This document shows positions 48,486-58,670 of a DNA stretch of 64,000 bases, in pieces. The notes under the pieces are model-generated. The model made no database searches. It had not been told where the DNA came from and saw only the letters and a list, made by a program, of their open reading frames with translations. A program made the translations under genes and the position numbers. The stretch is from Gemmobacter denitrificans (GTDB taxonomy: Bacteria; Pseudomonadota; Alphaproteobacteria; Rhodobacterales; Rhodobacteraceae), in assembly GCF_036964905.1 (NCBI RefSeq), contig NZ_JBALHR010000004.1:1-64000 (forward strand), read 5' to 3'. Position 1 is the first letter of the stretch, and each line of letters begins with the position of its first letter.

Positions 48486-49259
48486 ATGCAGTTCCATGTT
48501 TCCTTCGACCGGCCCGAAGATGGCCCCCAGTCCGGTCCGATCACCGTTGGCTGGTTCCTGACATCCGACAAGGGTGCGGTGATGTATGATCCGCCCGAAC
48601 GTGTCAGTTTCCGCCAGACCAACAAGAGCCATGCGAAATCGGCCAGCCGCTGCCCCGGCGTGATCCAGCTGGAAAGCCGGTATTTCATGGTGAAGAGCCC
48701 TTTCGACATCCATATCGGCTTTGGCCGCGACGAAAAGGGCAAGGGCCATCTGGTGAACCGCGCCGGGGTGGCGTCAACCATTCGCGCCAACAAGCTGGGC
48801 GAGGTGTTGACGCTGGTGAACGAGGCCGAGTGGCGCTACCCCGACAGGCCAACGATCCAGCTGTCGCTGCCCTACTGCTTCATCGCCGATGAACTGGTTT
48901 ATGTGACGCAGCTGTCGGCCTTCATGCATTATCGCCGCGATCCGCTGCCCGGCACCATCTTTGGCGGGCGCTTTCCGCTGAACGTGTGGCCGCGTCCGCT
49001 GATGTGGGCCTTTGAATGGCACGATCCGCAGCAGGATATCATCCTGAAGCGCGGCGAACCGCTGTTCTATGTGCAGTTTGAAGGCAATGGCCCGGACCGT
49101 CCGGTGCAGGTGGTCGAGGCAGAACGCACGCCGGAACTGCAGAAATATATGGAACAGATCGGCGGCGTGGTGAATTACGTCAATCAGACATTCGGCCTGT
49201 TCAAGGCGGCCGAGGCGATCCGGCCGAAAAAGCTGCTGACCCCCAAGGCGCGGGAATGA
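48486..49259 (+). CDS. Conserved hypothetical protein
   Basis: 257 residues, no signal peptide or membrane helix, so cytoplasmic. It is rich in aromatic residues and beta-strand pattern (VGWFLTSDKGAVMYDPPE, IQLSLPYCFIADE, PLMWAFEWHDP, RGEPLFYVQFEG). The late GEPLF strand and the central W...P pattern faintly recall DUF6065 proteins, but I cannot verify this. The ATG at 48486 has GAGG upstream; an in-frame start at 48450 is possible. It overlaps the TolB-like gene by four bases (ATGA), so the two are translated together. Confidence 0.8.
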   Translation: MQFHVSFDRPEDGPQSGPITVGWFLTSDKGAVMYDPPERVSFRQTNKSHAKSASRCPGVIQLESRYFMVKSPFDIHIGFGRDEKGKGHLVNRAGVASTIRANKLGEVLTLVNEAEWRYPDRPTIQLSLPYCFIADELVYVTQLSAFMHYRRDPLPGTIFGGRFPLNVWPRPLMWAFEWHDPQQDIILKRGEPLFYVQFEGNGPDRPVQVVEAERTPELQKYMEQIGGVVNYVNQTFGLFKAAEAIRPKKLLTPKARE

Positions 49260-50074
49260 CCGCATCCTGGCGCACATCGCTGGAAACATGTGATCCGCTG
49301 ACGGGCCAGACGCAGGTGATCCTGCGCAGCGAGCGGTTGATCGAGGCACCGAACTGGCACCCGGATGGCTGGTTTCTGGTCAATGGCGATGGGCGGCTTT
49401 GGCGGGCCGATGCGGCAGGGCTGTCGCCCATTGCCACGCCCGAAGGGCTGCGCTGCAACAATGATCATGGATTTCTGCCCGATGGCAGCATCGTCTTTAC
49501 GGCGCATGATGCGGAAGGCCCGGCGATCTGGCGATTGCGCAAAGGCCACCAGGAGCAGGCCGAGCGGTTGACCGGGCGGCCAAGCTGGTGGCACGGTGCC
49601 CATGGCACCACGATCACCTATGCGGCGGCGCGGGGCGACCGGCAGTTGCGTATTGCCGAGATGGATTTGCTGACCGGGCAGGAACGGCTGTTGACCCATG
49701 ACCCCGGGCACCATGACGGGCCGGATTATTCCGCTTGCGGGCGCTATTTGTGGTTCAACAGCGATGCAACCGGCCATGCCCAGATCTGGCGCATGGCGCG
49801 CGATGGGCAGGATGCGGTGCCGGTGTTTCGTGATGATCGCGTGAACTGGTTTCCCCATCCTTCGCCCTGTGGGCGTTGGGTGGTCTATCTGTCCTATCCG
49901 CCCAGCACAGAAGGCCATCCGCGCGATCTGCCGGTAGAGTTGTGGATCATGGCGCCGGATGGAATTGCGCGGCGGCGTTTGTTTGCGATGTTCGGGGGGC
50001 AGGGAACCCTGAACGTGCCGTGCTGGGCACCCGATGGCAGGGCTTTCGCCTTTGCGCGCTACGCGCCGGCCTGA
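49256..50074 (+). CDS. TolB-like beta-propeller (WD40/PD40) protein without signal peptide
   Basis: 272 residues with repeated PD40-type propeller strands: APNWHPDGWFLVNGDGRLWR, DHGFLPDGSIVFTAHD, GPDYSACGRYLWFNSDATGHAQIWR (split) and NVPCWAPDGRAFAFARY. Each repeat ends near a D/G-R-x-W/A motif, as in TolB C-terminal domains. No signal sequence is seen, so unlike TolB it is probably cytoplasmic. The start overlaps the stop of the unknown gene upstream. A strong hairpin follows at 50100-50131. Role unknown; the propeller suggests a binding scaffold. Confidence 0.82.
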   Translation: MTASWRTSLETCDPLTGQTQVILRSERLIEAPNWHPDGWFLVNGDGRLWRADAAGLSPIATPEGLRCNNDHGFLPDGSIVFTAHDAEGPAIWRLRKGHQEQAERLTGRPSWWHGAHGTTITYAAARGDRQLRIAEMDLLTGQERLLTHDPGHHDGPDYSACGRYLWFNSDATGHAQIWRMARDGQDAVPVFRDDRVNWFPHPSPCGRWVVYLSYPPSTEGHPRDLPVELWIMAPDGIARRRLFAMFGGQGTLNVPCWAPDGRAFAFARYAPA

Positions 50075-50099
50075 GCGATCAATCGATCGAGATAAGGGC

Positions 50100-50131
50100 G
50101 GGGCGCCGGCGATTGGGGCAACCGGCGCCCC
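50100..50131 (+). terminator. GC-rich hairpin after the TolB-like gene
   Basis: GGGGCGCCGG (50100-50109) and CCGGCGCCCC (50122-50131) form a perfect 10-pair stem 26 bases after the stop. There is no T-tract, but the position fits transcript termination. Confidence 0.6.
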
Positions 50132-50200
50132 TCCGCCGCGCATCGGAGAAGGGACTTGGACACAGAGGTTGGATGCGAAGCGTATGGGAAATTCAGGCGA

Positions 50201-50425
50201 TCAGTGCAGCGTCGGGCACAGGCCCGATGCCCCGCAGGCCAGCGTGTGGAACAGACCGCCCAGCAGCTTGCGGCGCTGTTTCACGGATGCGCCAGAGGCG
50301 CTGGCCGCGCGGGCTTCTTCACGGTGGCGCAGTTCCTGAAAGATGCTGACCTGCAGGCGCTGGACATCGGGCAGGCTGTGACGGGCGGCACCTGTGCGGG
50401 CGATGCGGTGGGTCATCTGGGTCAT
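50201..50425 (-). CDS. Possible small protein
   Basis: 74 residues, basic, with a helical Arg/Glu/Gln-rich centre (DVQRLQVSIFQELRHREEARAA, in shorter pieces) and two cysteines near the C-terminus. Support comes from GGAGACAGG just upstream of the ATG at 50425 and its position in an otherwise empty 466-base gap. No family recognised. It could still be a chance frame. Confidence 0.45.
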   Translation of the reverse strand: MTQMTHRIARTGAARHSLPDVQRLQVSIFQELRHREEARAASASGASVKQRRKLLGGLFHTLACGASGLCPTLH

Positions 50426-50540
50426 GGCCTGTCTCCGTAGTGAGCGTTCATCTGGTGTGACCTCTTTCTAGCATTGCGTGCGGACCCGCGCTGCATCGCA
50501 ATCGGCGAAATGCCCTACCCGGTCGGATAGGCCTGCCTGT

Positions 50541-50918
50541 CTATCGCATATGGCCTTGCCCCGACGGTGCAGGAAGCAGCTGGTCACTCCAGACTGAAAC
50601 GCTGATTTCAGGCCCCTCCGGCCCGGCCAGATGTTCCGGTGTCAAGCCGACGATTCGCAGGCGCAGCCGCGCGCCCGTTTCCAGATGCGGTGCAAGATAG
50701 GCCTTGGCACGCGGACCCAGACAGCCCAGCCGTACCCGGGTTCGGCGTGGGATCAGCCCCAGAAAGGGCCTGTCGATCAGGGCATGAACCATCAGCCCGG
50801 TTGCCGGTTCGGTTTGCAATTGGCAGGGGTCGTTCAGGCATAGCCCGCTGCGCCCTACATGCAGGGCCAGATCCTGCAGGCGGGCCTTGTGTAGGACGGG
50901 GCGGAACAGGTGCTGCAT
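50541..50918 (-). CDS. Hypothetical protein upstream of clpB on the opposite strand
   Basis: 125 residues from the ATG at 50918, which has GAGG seven bases upstream. The sequence alternates hydrophobic strands with basic residues (RVRLGCLGPRAKAYLAPH, RLRLRIVGLTPEHLAGPEG, EISVSVWSDQ), suggesting a small beta-rich cytoplasmic protein, with a CQLQTEP region early. No family recognised. The frame is open further upstream to 51290, but that part is low-complexity Pro/Arg/Gly sequence antisense to the clpB leader and is unlikely to be translated. Confidence 0.55.
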   Translation of the reverse strand: MQHLFRPVLHKARLQDLALHVGRSGLCLNDPCQLQTEPATGLMVHALIDRPFLGLIPRRTRVRLGCLGPRAKAYLAPHLETGARLRLRIVGLTPEHLAGPEGPEISVSVWSDQLLPAPSGQGHMR

Positions 50919-51164
50919 CGGAGCCTCGGAGATCAGGGTGGCCGCAAGGATCGGGGCCGCGCGCCTTGCCCGCAAGCCGCTTTGGCCACGCTGCCCATCG
51001 GGTGTCGGGGTTTCGCCCAAACCTGCGCTGGCGACGGGCGATGCTCCGCCCACCGTGACGGGGGCAGGGCCGGGTGGCGACAATCCGCCGCAAAATTTCC
51101 GCCCCCGCCGGGGTTTGCCCGTCTTGCGGGCCGGGCTTGTCTTGCCCATCTTGGGTTTGAGGCC

Positions 51165-51197
51165 CTTGAAGGGGATGTGCCGCCAGACGGGCATTCC
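51165..51197 (+). promoter_or_regulatory. Weak heat-shock (RpoH-type) promoter candidate for clpB
   Basis: CTTGAA (51165-51170) with GGGCATTC-like sequence (51189-51196) at a longer-than-usual distance. clpB is normally under RpoH control in alphaproteobacteria, which is the main reason to suggest it. The 313-base gap 50919-51231 holds no other recognisable feature. Confidence 0.25.
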
Positions 51198-51231
51198 GAC
51201 GAACGGGCGCTTTTGAAAGGAGAAATGACCG

Positions 51232-53847
<2,616 letters not shown>

Positions 53848-53854
53848 TCGCAAT

Positions 53855-53879
53855 AAGGGGGCCGGAAGGCCCCCTTTTC
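53855..53879. terminator. Terminator between clpB and the ThiE-like gene
   Basis: AAGGGGGCC (53855-53863), loop GGAA, GGCCCCC (53868-53874) and four T. Short A and T runs on either side could serve both convergent genes. Confidence 0.92.
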
Positions 53880-53902
53880 ATGTCGCAAAGTGCAGGTGAA
53901 AA

Positions 53903-54520
53903 TCAACCCAGCGGGGCCAGCAGGGTTTTCAACGCGGCCGCGGCGTCGTCGGCACGCCAGATTTCCTCGCCAAAGCCGAAGAAATCGGTGACAGGACCAA
54001 GCTGCGCCACCAGATCGGCCGTCAGCGCGCCTTCGGCCACAATCGGCACTTCGATCATTTCCGACCACCACTGGAACAGCTCCAGCCCGGCACGCGACCC
54101 GTCGCCCAGCGGTGTTTCCCCGACCGGGCCAAAGGCGCAGTAATCGGCCCCGGCTTCGGCGGCATTGATGCCTTCATGGCGGGTGACCCCGCAAAAGGCC
54201 CCGATGATCGCATCGTCGCCCAGATCCTTGCGCAGCTTGCGCACATTGCGCGCGCCATCGGTCAGATGGACCCCATCCAGACCCAGCCGTTCCACCAGCA
54301 GCGCATGCTGTTCGATCACCAGCGCCACGTCGCGGGCATGGGCCACTTCGCGCAGCGCATCGGCGGCGCGTGCCAGCCGGTCCTCATCGCGCGAGGCAAG
54401 CGCAAGGCGCACACAGGCCACCTCGATCCCGTCCAGCACGGCGGCCAGACGCGCGGGGAAAACCTCAAGGTCAAATTCGGGCGGGGTGACAAGATAGATT
54501 TGCGGGCGGTCTTCGGACAT
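53903..54520 (-). CDS. Thiamine phosphate synthase (ThiE/TenI-like) family protein
   Basis: 205-residue TIM-barrel of the ThiE/TenI superfamily: IYLVTPPEFD strand, ALVIEQHALL, LDGVHLTDG, GAFCGVTRHEG and DYCAFGPVGETP. The usual ThiE diphosphate residues (for example NDR and the GPxxxTxTK block) are altered here: IEQHAL replaces the NDR region, and GPVGETPLGDG lacks the TKxxAP part. It may not be a classical thiamine phosphate synthase. Other thiamine biosynthesis genes are not adjacent; thiBPQ lies 22 kb away. Convergent with clpB. Confidence 0.82.
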   Translation of the reverse strand: MSEDRPQIYLVTPPEFDLEVFPARLAAVLDGIEVACVRLALASRDEDRLARAADALREVAHARDVALVIEQHALLVERLGLDGVHLTDGARNVRKLRKDLGDDAIIGAFCGVTRHEGINAAEAGADYCAFGPVGETPLGDGSRAGLELFQWWSEMIEVPIVAEGALTADLVAQLGPVTDFFGFGEEIWRADDAAAALKTLLAPLG

Positions 54521-54656
54521 GGGGGTTCCTGCAAGCGGTTTGCGCGTCCTTAGCGGGTTTTGTGCGGCTTGGCTACTTTTGGCGGCGGGGCCAGCACCTT
54601 GTTTTGCCGCCCCATGCAGCGTATCTGCGCCGCATCAGATTGGAAACGGAAGTGTC

Positions 54657-55409
54657 ATGACCGAACCGGCCATCATCCTCGTGCGGCCCCAGATGGGCGA
54701 AAACATCGGAGCTGCCGCGCGGGCTATGCTGAATTTCGGCCTGACGCGGATGCGTGTTGTCGGCCCGCGTGACGGCTGGCCCAACCCCAAGGCCGTGGCC
54801 ATGGCCAGCGGGGCGGGGCGGGTGCTGGATGGTGCCGGGCTGTTTGATGACCTGCCTGCGGCGATTGCGGATTGCGATTTCGTCTTTGCCACCACGGCGC
54901 GGTCGCGGGAACTGACCAAACCGGTCATGACCCCGGAACGCGCGATGGAATATGCCCGCGCTCTGGCCGCACAGGGCAAGCGGGTCGGCATCCTGTTCGG
55001 GCCAGAACGAGCGGGGCTGGAAAACGAAGATGTGGTTCTGGCCAATGCGATCATCACGGTGCCGGTGAACCCGGAATTCCCGTCGCTCAACCTGGGGCAA
55101 TGTGTGCTGCTGGTGGGCTATGAATGGGCACGGCAGACCACCGAAGTCGCCCCCGAGGTGATGAACTTCGCCCGAACCGAACCGGCAAAGGCGCATGAGA
55201 TCGAGGCGCTGGCCCGGCATTTCGAGGAACGGCTGGAACAGGCGGGCTTCTTCTTCCCGCCCGACAAGGCGCCGGGCATGAAGGTCAGCTTGCGCAACAT
55301 GTGGTCGCGCCTGCCGTTGACCACGGCAGAGGTGCGCACCTTTCATGGCATGTTGCGACAGATCGCCTACAAGCTTGGCATGGCGAAATACGATCCCGAT
55401 CAGGGCTGA
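54657..55409 (+). CDS. trmJ: TrmJ-like SPOUT tRNA/rRNA 2'-O-methyltransferase
   Basis: 250 residues of the SpoU/TrmH SPOUT class. Knot motifs are RPQMGENIGAAARAMLNFG (motif 1), ILFGPERAGLENED (motif 2) and NPEFPSLNLGQCV (motif 3). The helical C-terminal extension (FFFPPDKAPGMK to FHGMLRQ) is typical of TrmJ, which methylates position 32 of tRNA. The ATG at 54657 has GGAAG upstream and starts the family strand; a longer frame back to 54519 reads through the divergent promoter region. Confidence 0.9.
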   Translation: MTEPAIILVRPQMGENIGAAARAMLNFGLTRMRVVGPRDGWPNPKAVAMASGAGRVLDGAGLFDDLPAAIADCDFVFATTARSRELTKPVMTPERAMEYARALAAQGKRVGILFGPERAGLENEDVVLANAIITVPVNPEFPSLNLGQCVLLVGYEWARQTTEVAPEVMNFARTEPAKAHEIEALARHFEERLEQAGFFFPPDKAPGMKVSLRNMWSRLPLTTAEVRTFHGMLRQIAYKLGMAKYDPDQG

Positions 55410-55451
55410 GCGCCGGGCCACCCCCATCGGGCGGCCCGGGCCATCGCAGGA

Positions 55452-56312
55452 TCACAGCGCGGCGCGGCGCATTTCATCCAGATAGAGTTCGCGCATGCGC
55501 GTGGCCACCGGGCCGACCTTGCCACCCGACAGGGCCGCGCCGTCGATTTCCACCACCGGCATGACAAAGGCGCTGGCTGAGGTGATGAAAGCTTCATCAG
55601 CCTCTTGCGCCTCGGCGATGGTGAAGTTGCGTTCCTCCACCTCGAACTGGGCTTCTGCGGCAAAGCGCAGCACGGCGGCCCGGGTGATGCCGTGCAGAAT
55701 GTCGGACGACAGCGCACGGGTGATGATCCGGTTGCCCTTCACGATATAGGCGTTGTTCGAGGTGCCTTCGGTGACGAACCCGTCTTCCACCAGCCAGGCA
55801 TCATCAACGCCTGCCTTCTTCGCAGCCATCTTCGCCATCGACGGATAGAGAAGTTGCACGGTCTTGATGTCGCGGCGGCCCCAGCGGATATCCTCGACCG
55901 AGATCACCTTCCAGCCGGTTTTCGCCGCCGGGCTGTCTGCCAGACCGGGCTTGGATTGGGTGAACAGGACCACCGTCGGCGGCAGATCGGCTGCCGGATA
56001 GGCGAAATCGCGGTCGCCCGGATTGCCGCGCGTGACCTGCAGATAGACCATGCCATCCACGATGCCGTTTTGGGCCACGATCTCGCGGAAGATCGCCAGC
56101 CATTCGGCGTTGCTGTGCGGGTTGGTCATCTCCAGTTCTGACAGGCTGCGATCCAGCCGGAGGCAATGGCCTTCGAAATCGATCAGCTTGCCGTCCAGAA
56201 CGCTGGTCACTTCATAAACGCCATCGGCCATCAGAAAGCCGCGGTCAAAGACCGACACCTTCGCCTCGGCCTCTGGCACCCAGTCGCCATTTACATAAAC
56301 GATGCGGGTCAT
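55452..56312 (-). CDS. dat: D-amino-acid transaminase
   Basis: 286-residue fold-type IV PLP enzyme that interconverts D-alanine and D-glutamate with their 2-oxo acids. Family signs: VNGDWVPEAEAKVSVFDRGFLMADGVYEV start (shortened: VFDRGFLMADGVYE), the PLP lysine in RWGRRDIKTVQLL, GFVTEGTSNNAYIVKG and TSASAFVMPV. The DIK context separates it from ilvE-type enzymes. Convergent with the TrmJ-like gene and divergent from mcl1. It supplies D-Glu for peptidoglycan or recycles D-amino acids alongside DadA. Confidence 0.9.
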   Translation of the reverse strand: MTRIVYVNGDWVPEAEAKVSVFDRGFLMADGVYEVTSVLDGKLIDFEGHCLRLDRSLSELEMTNPHSNAEWLAIFREIVAQNGIVDGMVYLQVTRGNPGDRDFAYPAADLPPTVVLFTQSKPGLADSPAAKTGWKVISVEDIRWGRRDIKTVQLLYPSMAKMAAKKAGVDDAWLVEDGFVTEGTSNNAYIVKGNRIITRALSSDILHGITRAAVLRFAAEAQFEVEERNFTIAEAQEADEAFITSASAFVMPVVEIDGAALSGGKVGPVATRMRELYLDEMRRAAL

Positions 56313-56441
56313 GTCCTGCCCCCTTGCGCAGCCCTTGATTGCAAGGCGGTTTGCGGCAGCGCCGCGCGCAGGTCAAGCGTGAATGCAGTTTCTGCCCTGC
56401 GGCGCAAATGCCAGACGGGATGCTGCGATTGCAAATCAGGC

Positions 56442-56470
56442 TTGCTTTCGGTCGCGCAACTATCTAACGC
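56442..56470 (+). promoter_or_regulatory. Possible mcl1 promoter
   Basis: TTGCTT (56442-56447), 17 bases, TAACGC (56465-56470), about 43 bases before the ATG at 56513. Confidence 0.4.
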
Positions 56471-56512
56471 TTGGCGCATCAATCCTGAAATTTCCTTGCC
56501 GAGAGTCTGACG

Positions 56513-57469
56513 ATGAGCTTCCGCCTCCAGCCTGCCGCCCCCGCCCGCCCGAACCGGTGCCAGCTGTTCGGCCCGGGGTCGCGCCCGGCCCTGTTCGAGA
56601 AGATGGCCGCCAGCGCCGCCGATGTGATCAACCTTGATCTGGAAGATTCGGTCGCCCCGAATGACAAGGCACAGGCCCGCCGCAATATCATCGACGCGTC
56701 GCATTCTGTGGATTGGGGCAGCAAGTATCTGTCGGTGCGGATCAACGGGCTGGATACGCCCTATTGGTATCGCGATGTGGTGGAGTTGCTGGAAGACGGG
56801 TCTGAACGGATCGATCAGATCATGATCCCCAAGGTCGGCTGTGCCGCCGATGTCTATGCCGTGGATGCACTGGTGACCGCGATCGAGGCCGCCAAGGGCC
56901 GCCAAAAGCGTATTTCGCTGGAGGTCATAATCGAAAGCGCGGCCGGTATCGCGCATGTCGAGGAAATCGCCGCCTCCAGCCCGCGCTTGCAGGCCATGAG
57001 CCTGGGCGCTGCCGATTTCGCCGCCAGCATGGGCATGGCGACCACCGGCATCGGGGGCACGCAGGATAACTACTACATGCTGCGCGAAGGTGCGAAGTAT
57101 TGGTCCGACCCATGGCACTGGGCGCAGGCCGCGATCGTGGCCGCCTGCCGCACCCATGGCATTCTGCCCGTCGATGGGCCCTTTGGCGATTTCAGCGATG
57201 ATGAAGGGTTCCGGGCGCAGGCCCTGCGTTCGGCCACGCTGGGTATGGTGGGTAAATGGGCGATCCACCCCAAACAGGTGGCCTTGGCCAATGAGGTTTT
57301 CACCCCATCGGAAAAGGCAGTGACCGAGGCGCGTGAGATTCTGGCCGCGATGGAAGCCGCCAAGGCCGCAGGGCAGGGTGCTGCCACCTACAAGGGGCGC
57401 TTGATCGATATTGCCAGCATGCGTCAGGCCGAGGTGATCGTGCGTCAGGCCGAGTTGTTCGCGGGCTGA
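56513..57469 (+). CDS. mcl1: L-malyl-CoA/beta-methylmalyl-CoA lyase
   Basis: 318-residue CitE-like TIM-barrel lyase. It matches the Rhodobacter sphaeroides Mcl1 protein as I remember it, in length and nearly throughout (RPNRCQLFGPGSRPALFEKM start, NLDLEDSVAP with the Mg-binding acids, EVIIESAAGIAHVEEI, IHPKQVALANEVF). It cleaves beta-methylmalyl-CoA to glyoxylate and propionyl-CoA and forms malyl-CoA in the ethylmalonyl-CoA pathway for acetate assimilation. No other pathway gene is in the window. The ribosome site is weak. Confidence 0.95.
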   Translation: MSFRLQPAAPARPNRCQLFGPGSRPALFEKMAASAADVINLDLEDSVAPNDKAQARRNIIDASHSVDWGSKYLSVRINGLDTPYWYRDVVELLEDGSERIDQIMIPKVGCAADVYAVDALVTAIEAAKGRQKRISLEVIIESAAGIAHVEEIAASSPRLQAMSLGAADFAASMGMATTGIGGTQDNYYMLREGAKYWSDPWHWAQAAIVAACRTHGILPVDGPFGDFSDDEGFRAQALRSATLGMVGKWAIHPKQVALANEVFTPSEKAVTEAREILAAMEAAKAAGQGAATYKGRLIDIASMRQAEVIVRQAELFAG

Positions 57470-57582
57470 CAGCCCGCCATCTGTGCCCAAGGGCTGATGA
57501 ATCGTTGACAGATTGCCGCATCTGGGCGCAATCTTGTGTTACAAAAGCTTAATGTTTCATCGCCCGAAAAAGCGATACCCGC

Positions 57583-57655
57583 GCCGCCAGCGGGGAGAGG
57601 AGGCCCCCGGCGGCACTACGGGAGGAGCACGCCCCGCAGCCTTGCTGCGGGGCGT
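57583..57655. ncRNA. Candidate small RNA: two hairpins displaying CCUCCUC / GGAGGAG
   Basis: Hairpin 1 (57583-57614): GCCGCC, GGGG, octaloop AGAGGAGG, CCCC, GGCGGC. Linker with GGGAGGAG (57620-57627). Hairpin 2 (57629-57655): a 12-pair stem ACGCCCCGCAGC-CTT-GCTGCGGGGCGT. On the minus strand the loop and linker read CCUCCUCU and CUCCUCCC, like the anti-Shine-Dalgarno motifs of the rhodobacterial CcsR/cuckoo sRNAs. On the plus strand a TTGACA box lies at 57505-57510. Transcribed strand is uncertain. The hairpins could alternatively just end the neighbouring genes. Confidence 0.4.
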
Positions 57656-57702
57656 TGCCGTTTCTGTGCCTGAAGTCCAGCGCAGGTGCAGCTGTGATCC
57701 GA

Positions 57703-58545
57703 TCAGCGGGCCAGCGGCAGGCAGATTTCGGTCAGCAATTCATCCTGTGGCGTCGTCGCCGGGCTGTTCAGATAATGTTCGTAGCAGGGGCTGTCTGCCG
57801 GTTCGCGCCCGGATTGCGGCAACCAGCCGCGAAACAACAGATCATAGCTTTCGGGCAACGTGGCATAGGGCCCGCGGTGCAGCAGGACTGCCACCGGGCC
57901 GCCCGGCAAGGCGAGCTTCTCCAACGGGGGCGCAATCTGGGTGTCGGCCGGAATTTCGAAGGCGGCATGGCTGCGCAAATCGCCTTCGGCAACCGAGGAA
58001 GGATCGTCATAGTACACGCCGAACATGCCATCGGGCATGGTGGCCACACCCCGCGCAGCAATGAGCGTGGCCAGCTTTTCGAAAGCGCGGCCAATCAGTT
58101 GGTAATTGCCCTGATGGGGCAGCCCTGCAAGCTGGCGGGGGGGATGTGTGGTGAGTGTCACGTCTGGCATGGGTCCGGGTTCCTGTTCTTTTGGGTGGGC
58201 CAGAAGCGGCAGGGGGCCGCCCTGGAGACGATAGGCAGCAGGTGACAGGCCATGGCTTTCGCGGAAGGCCCGCGCAAAGCTGGCCCGATCCGGGTAGCCC
58301 ACTCTGCGCGCAATCTGGTTGAGCGACGTGCCATCCGCGCGCAGGGCCACTGCCGCCCGATGCATCCGCATCCGCCGCACCATCTGGGAGGCGGTTTCGC
58401 CATAGAGCGCGCGGAACAGCCGGTGAAAATGAAACCGGCTGAGCGCGGCAACTTCGGCGAGCGCATCAAGCGACAGGTCTGCTGTCGGATGGTCATGGAT
58501 ATGGTCGATCACCCGCATCATGCGCCGGGCCAGCGGTTCGGTCAT
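57703..58545 (-). CDS. AraC family regulator with GyrI-like effector domain
   Basis: 280 residues. An N-terminal pair of AraC helix-turn-helix motifs (SLDALAEVAALSRFHFHRLF, shown in part, and NQIARRVGYPDRASFARAFR) is joined to a C-terminal GyrI-like/SOUL-type small-molecule-binding domain (TTHPPRQLAGLPHQGNY, GVYYDDP, LLHRGPYATLPESY, ending EICLPL). This is the Rob/SbmC-type architecture, linked to multidrug or solvent sensing. The ATG at 58545 has AGGAGA upstream. Divergent from accA. Confidence 0.9.
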   Translation of the reverse strand: MTEPLARRMMRVIDHIHDHPTADLSLDALAEVAALSRFHFHRLFRALYGETASQMVRRMRMHRAAVALRADGTSLNQIARRVGYPDRASFARAFRESHGLSPAAYRLQGGPLPLLAHPKEQEPGPMPDVTLTTHPPRQLAGLPHQGNYQLIGRAFEKLATLIAARGVATMPDGMFGVYYDDPSSVAEGDLRSHAAFEIPADTQIAPPLEKLALPGGPVAVLLHRGPYATLPESYDLLFRGWLPQSGREPADSPCYEHYLNSPATTPQDELLTEICLPLAR

Positions 58546-58602
58546 GGTTCTGTCTCCTGCCCCGTTCTTTTGCCCTGCATCCGTGTTGCAAATCTTGCCG
58601 AG

Positions 58603-58632
58603 TTGCATCTTCGGCCCGGGACAGCCATATAG
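58603..58632 (+). promoter_or_regulatory. Promoter of accA
   Basis: TTGCAT (58603-58608), 17-18 bases, CATATA/ATATAG (58626-58632), about 40 bases upstream of the accA ATG. Confidence 0.5.
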
Positions 58633-58670
58633 GAAGCCGTTTCCGCGACGTGCCTCCTGGGGAGTACCCG

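Noticed and set aside
57552..57660. Short plus-strand frame (MFHRPKKRYPRRQRG...) in the mcl1-AraC gap
   Set aside because: No ribosome site before the ATG, and the bases are better explained by the two-hairpin element at 57583-57655.
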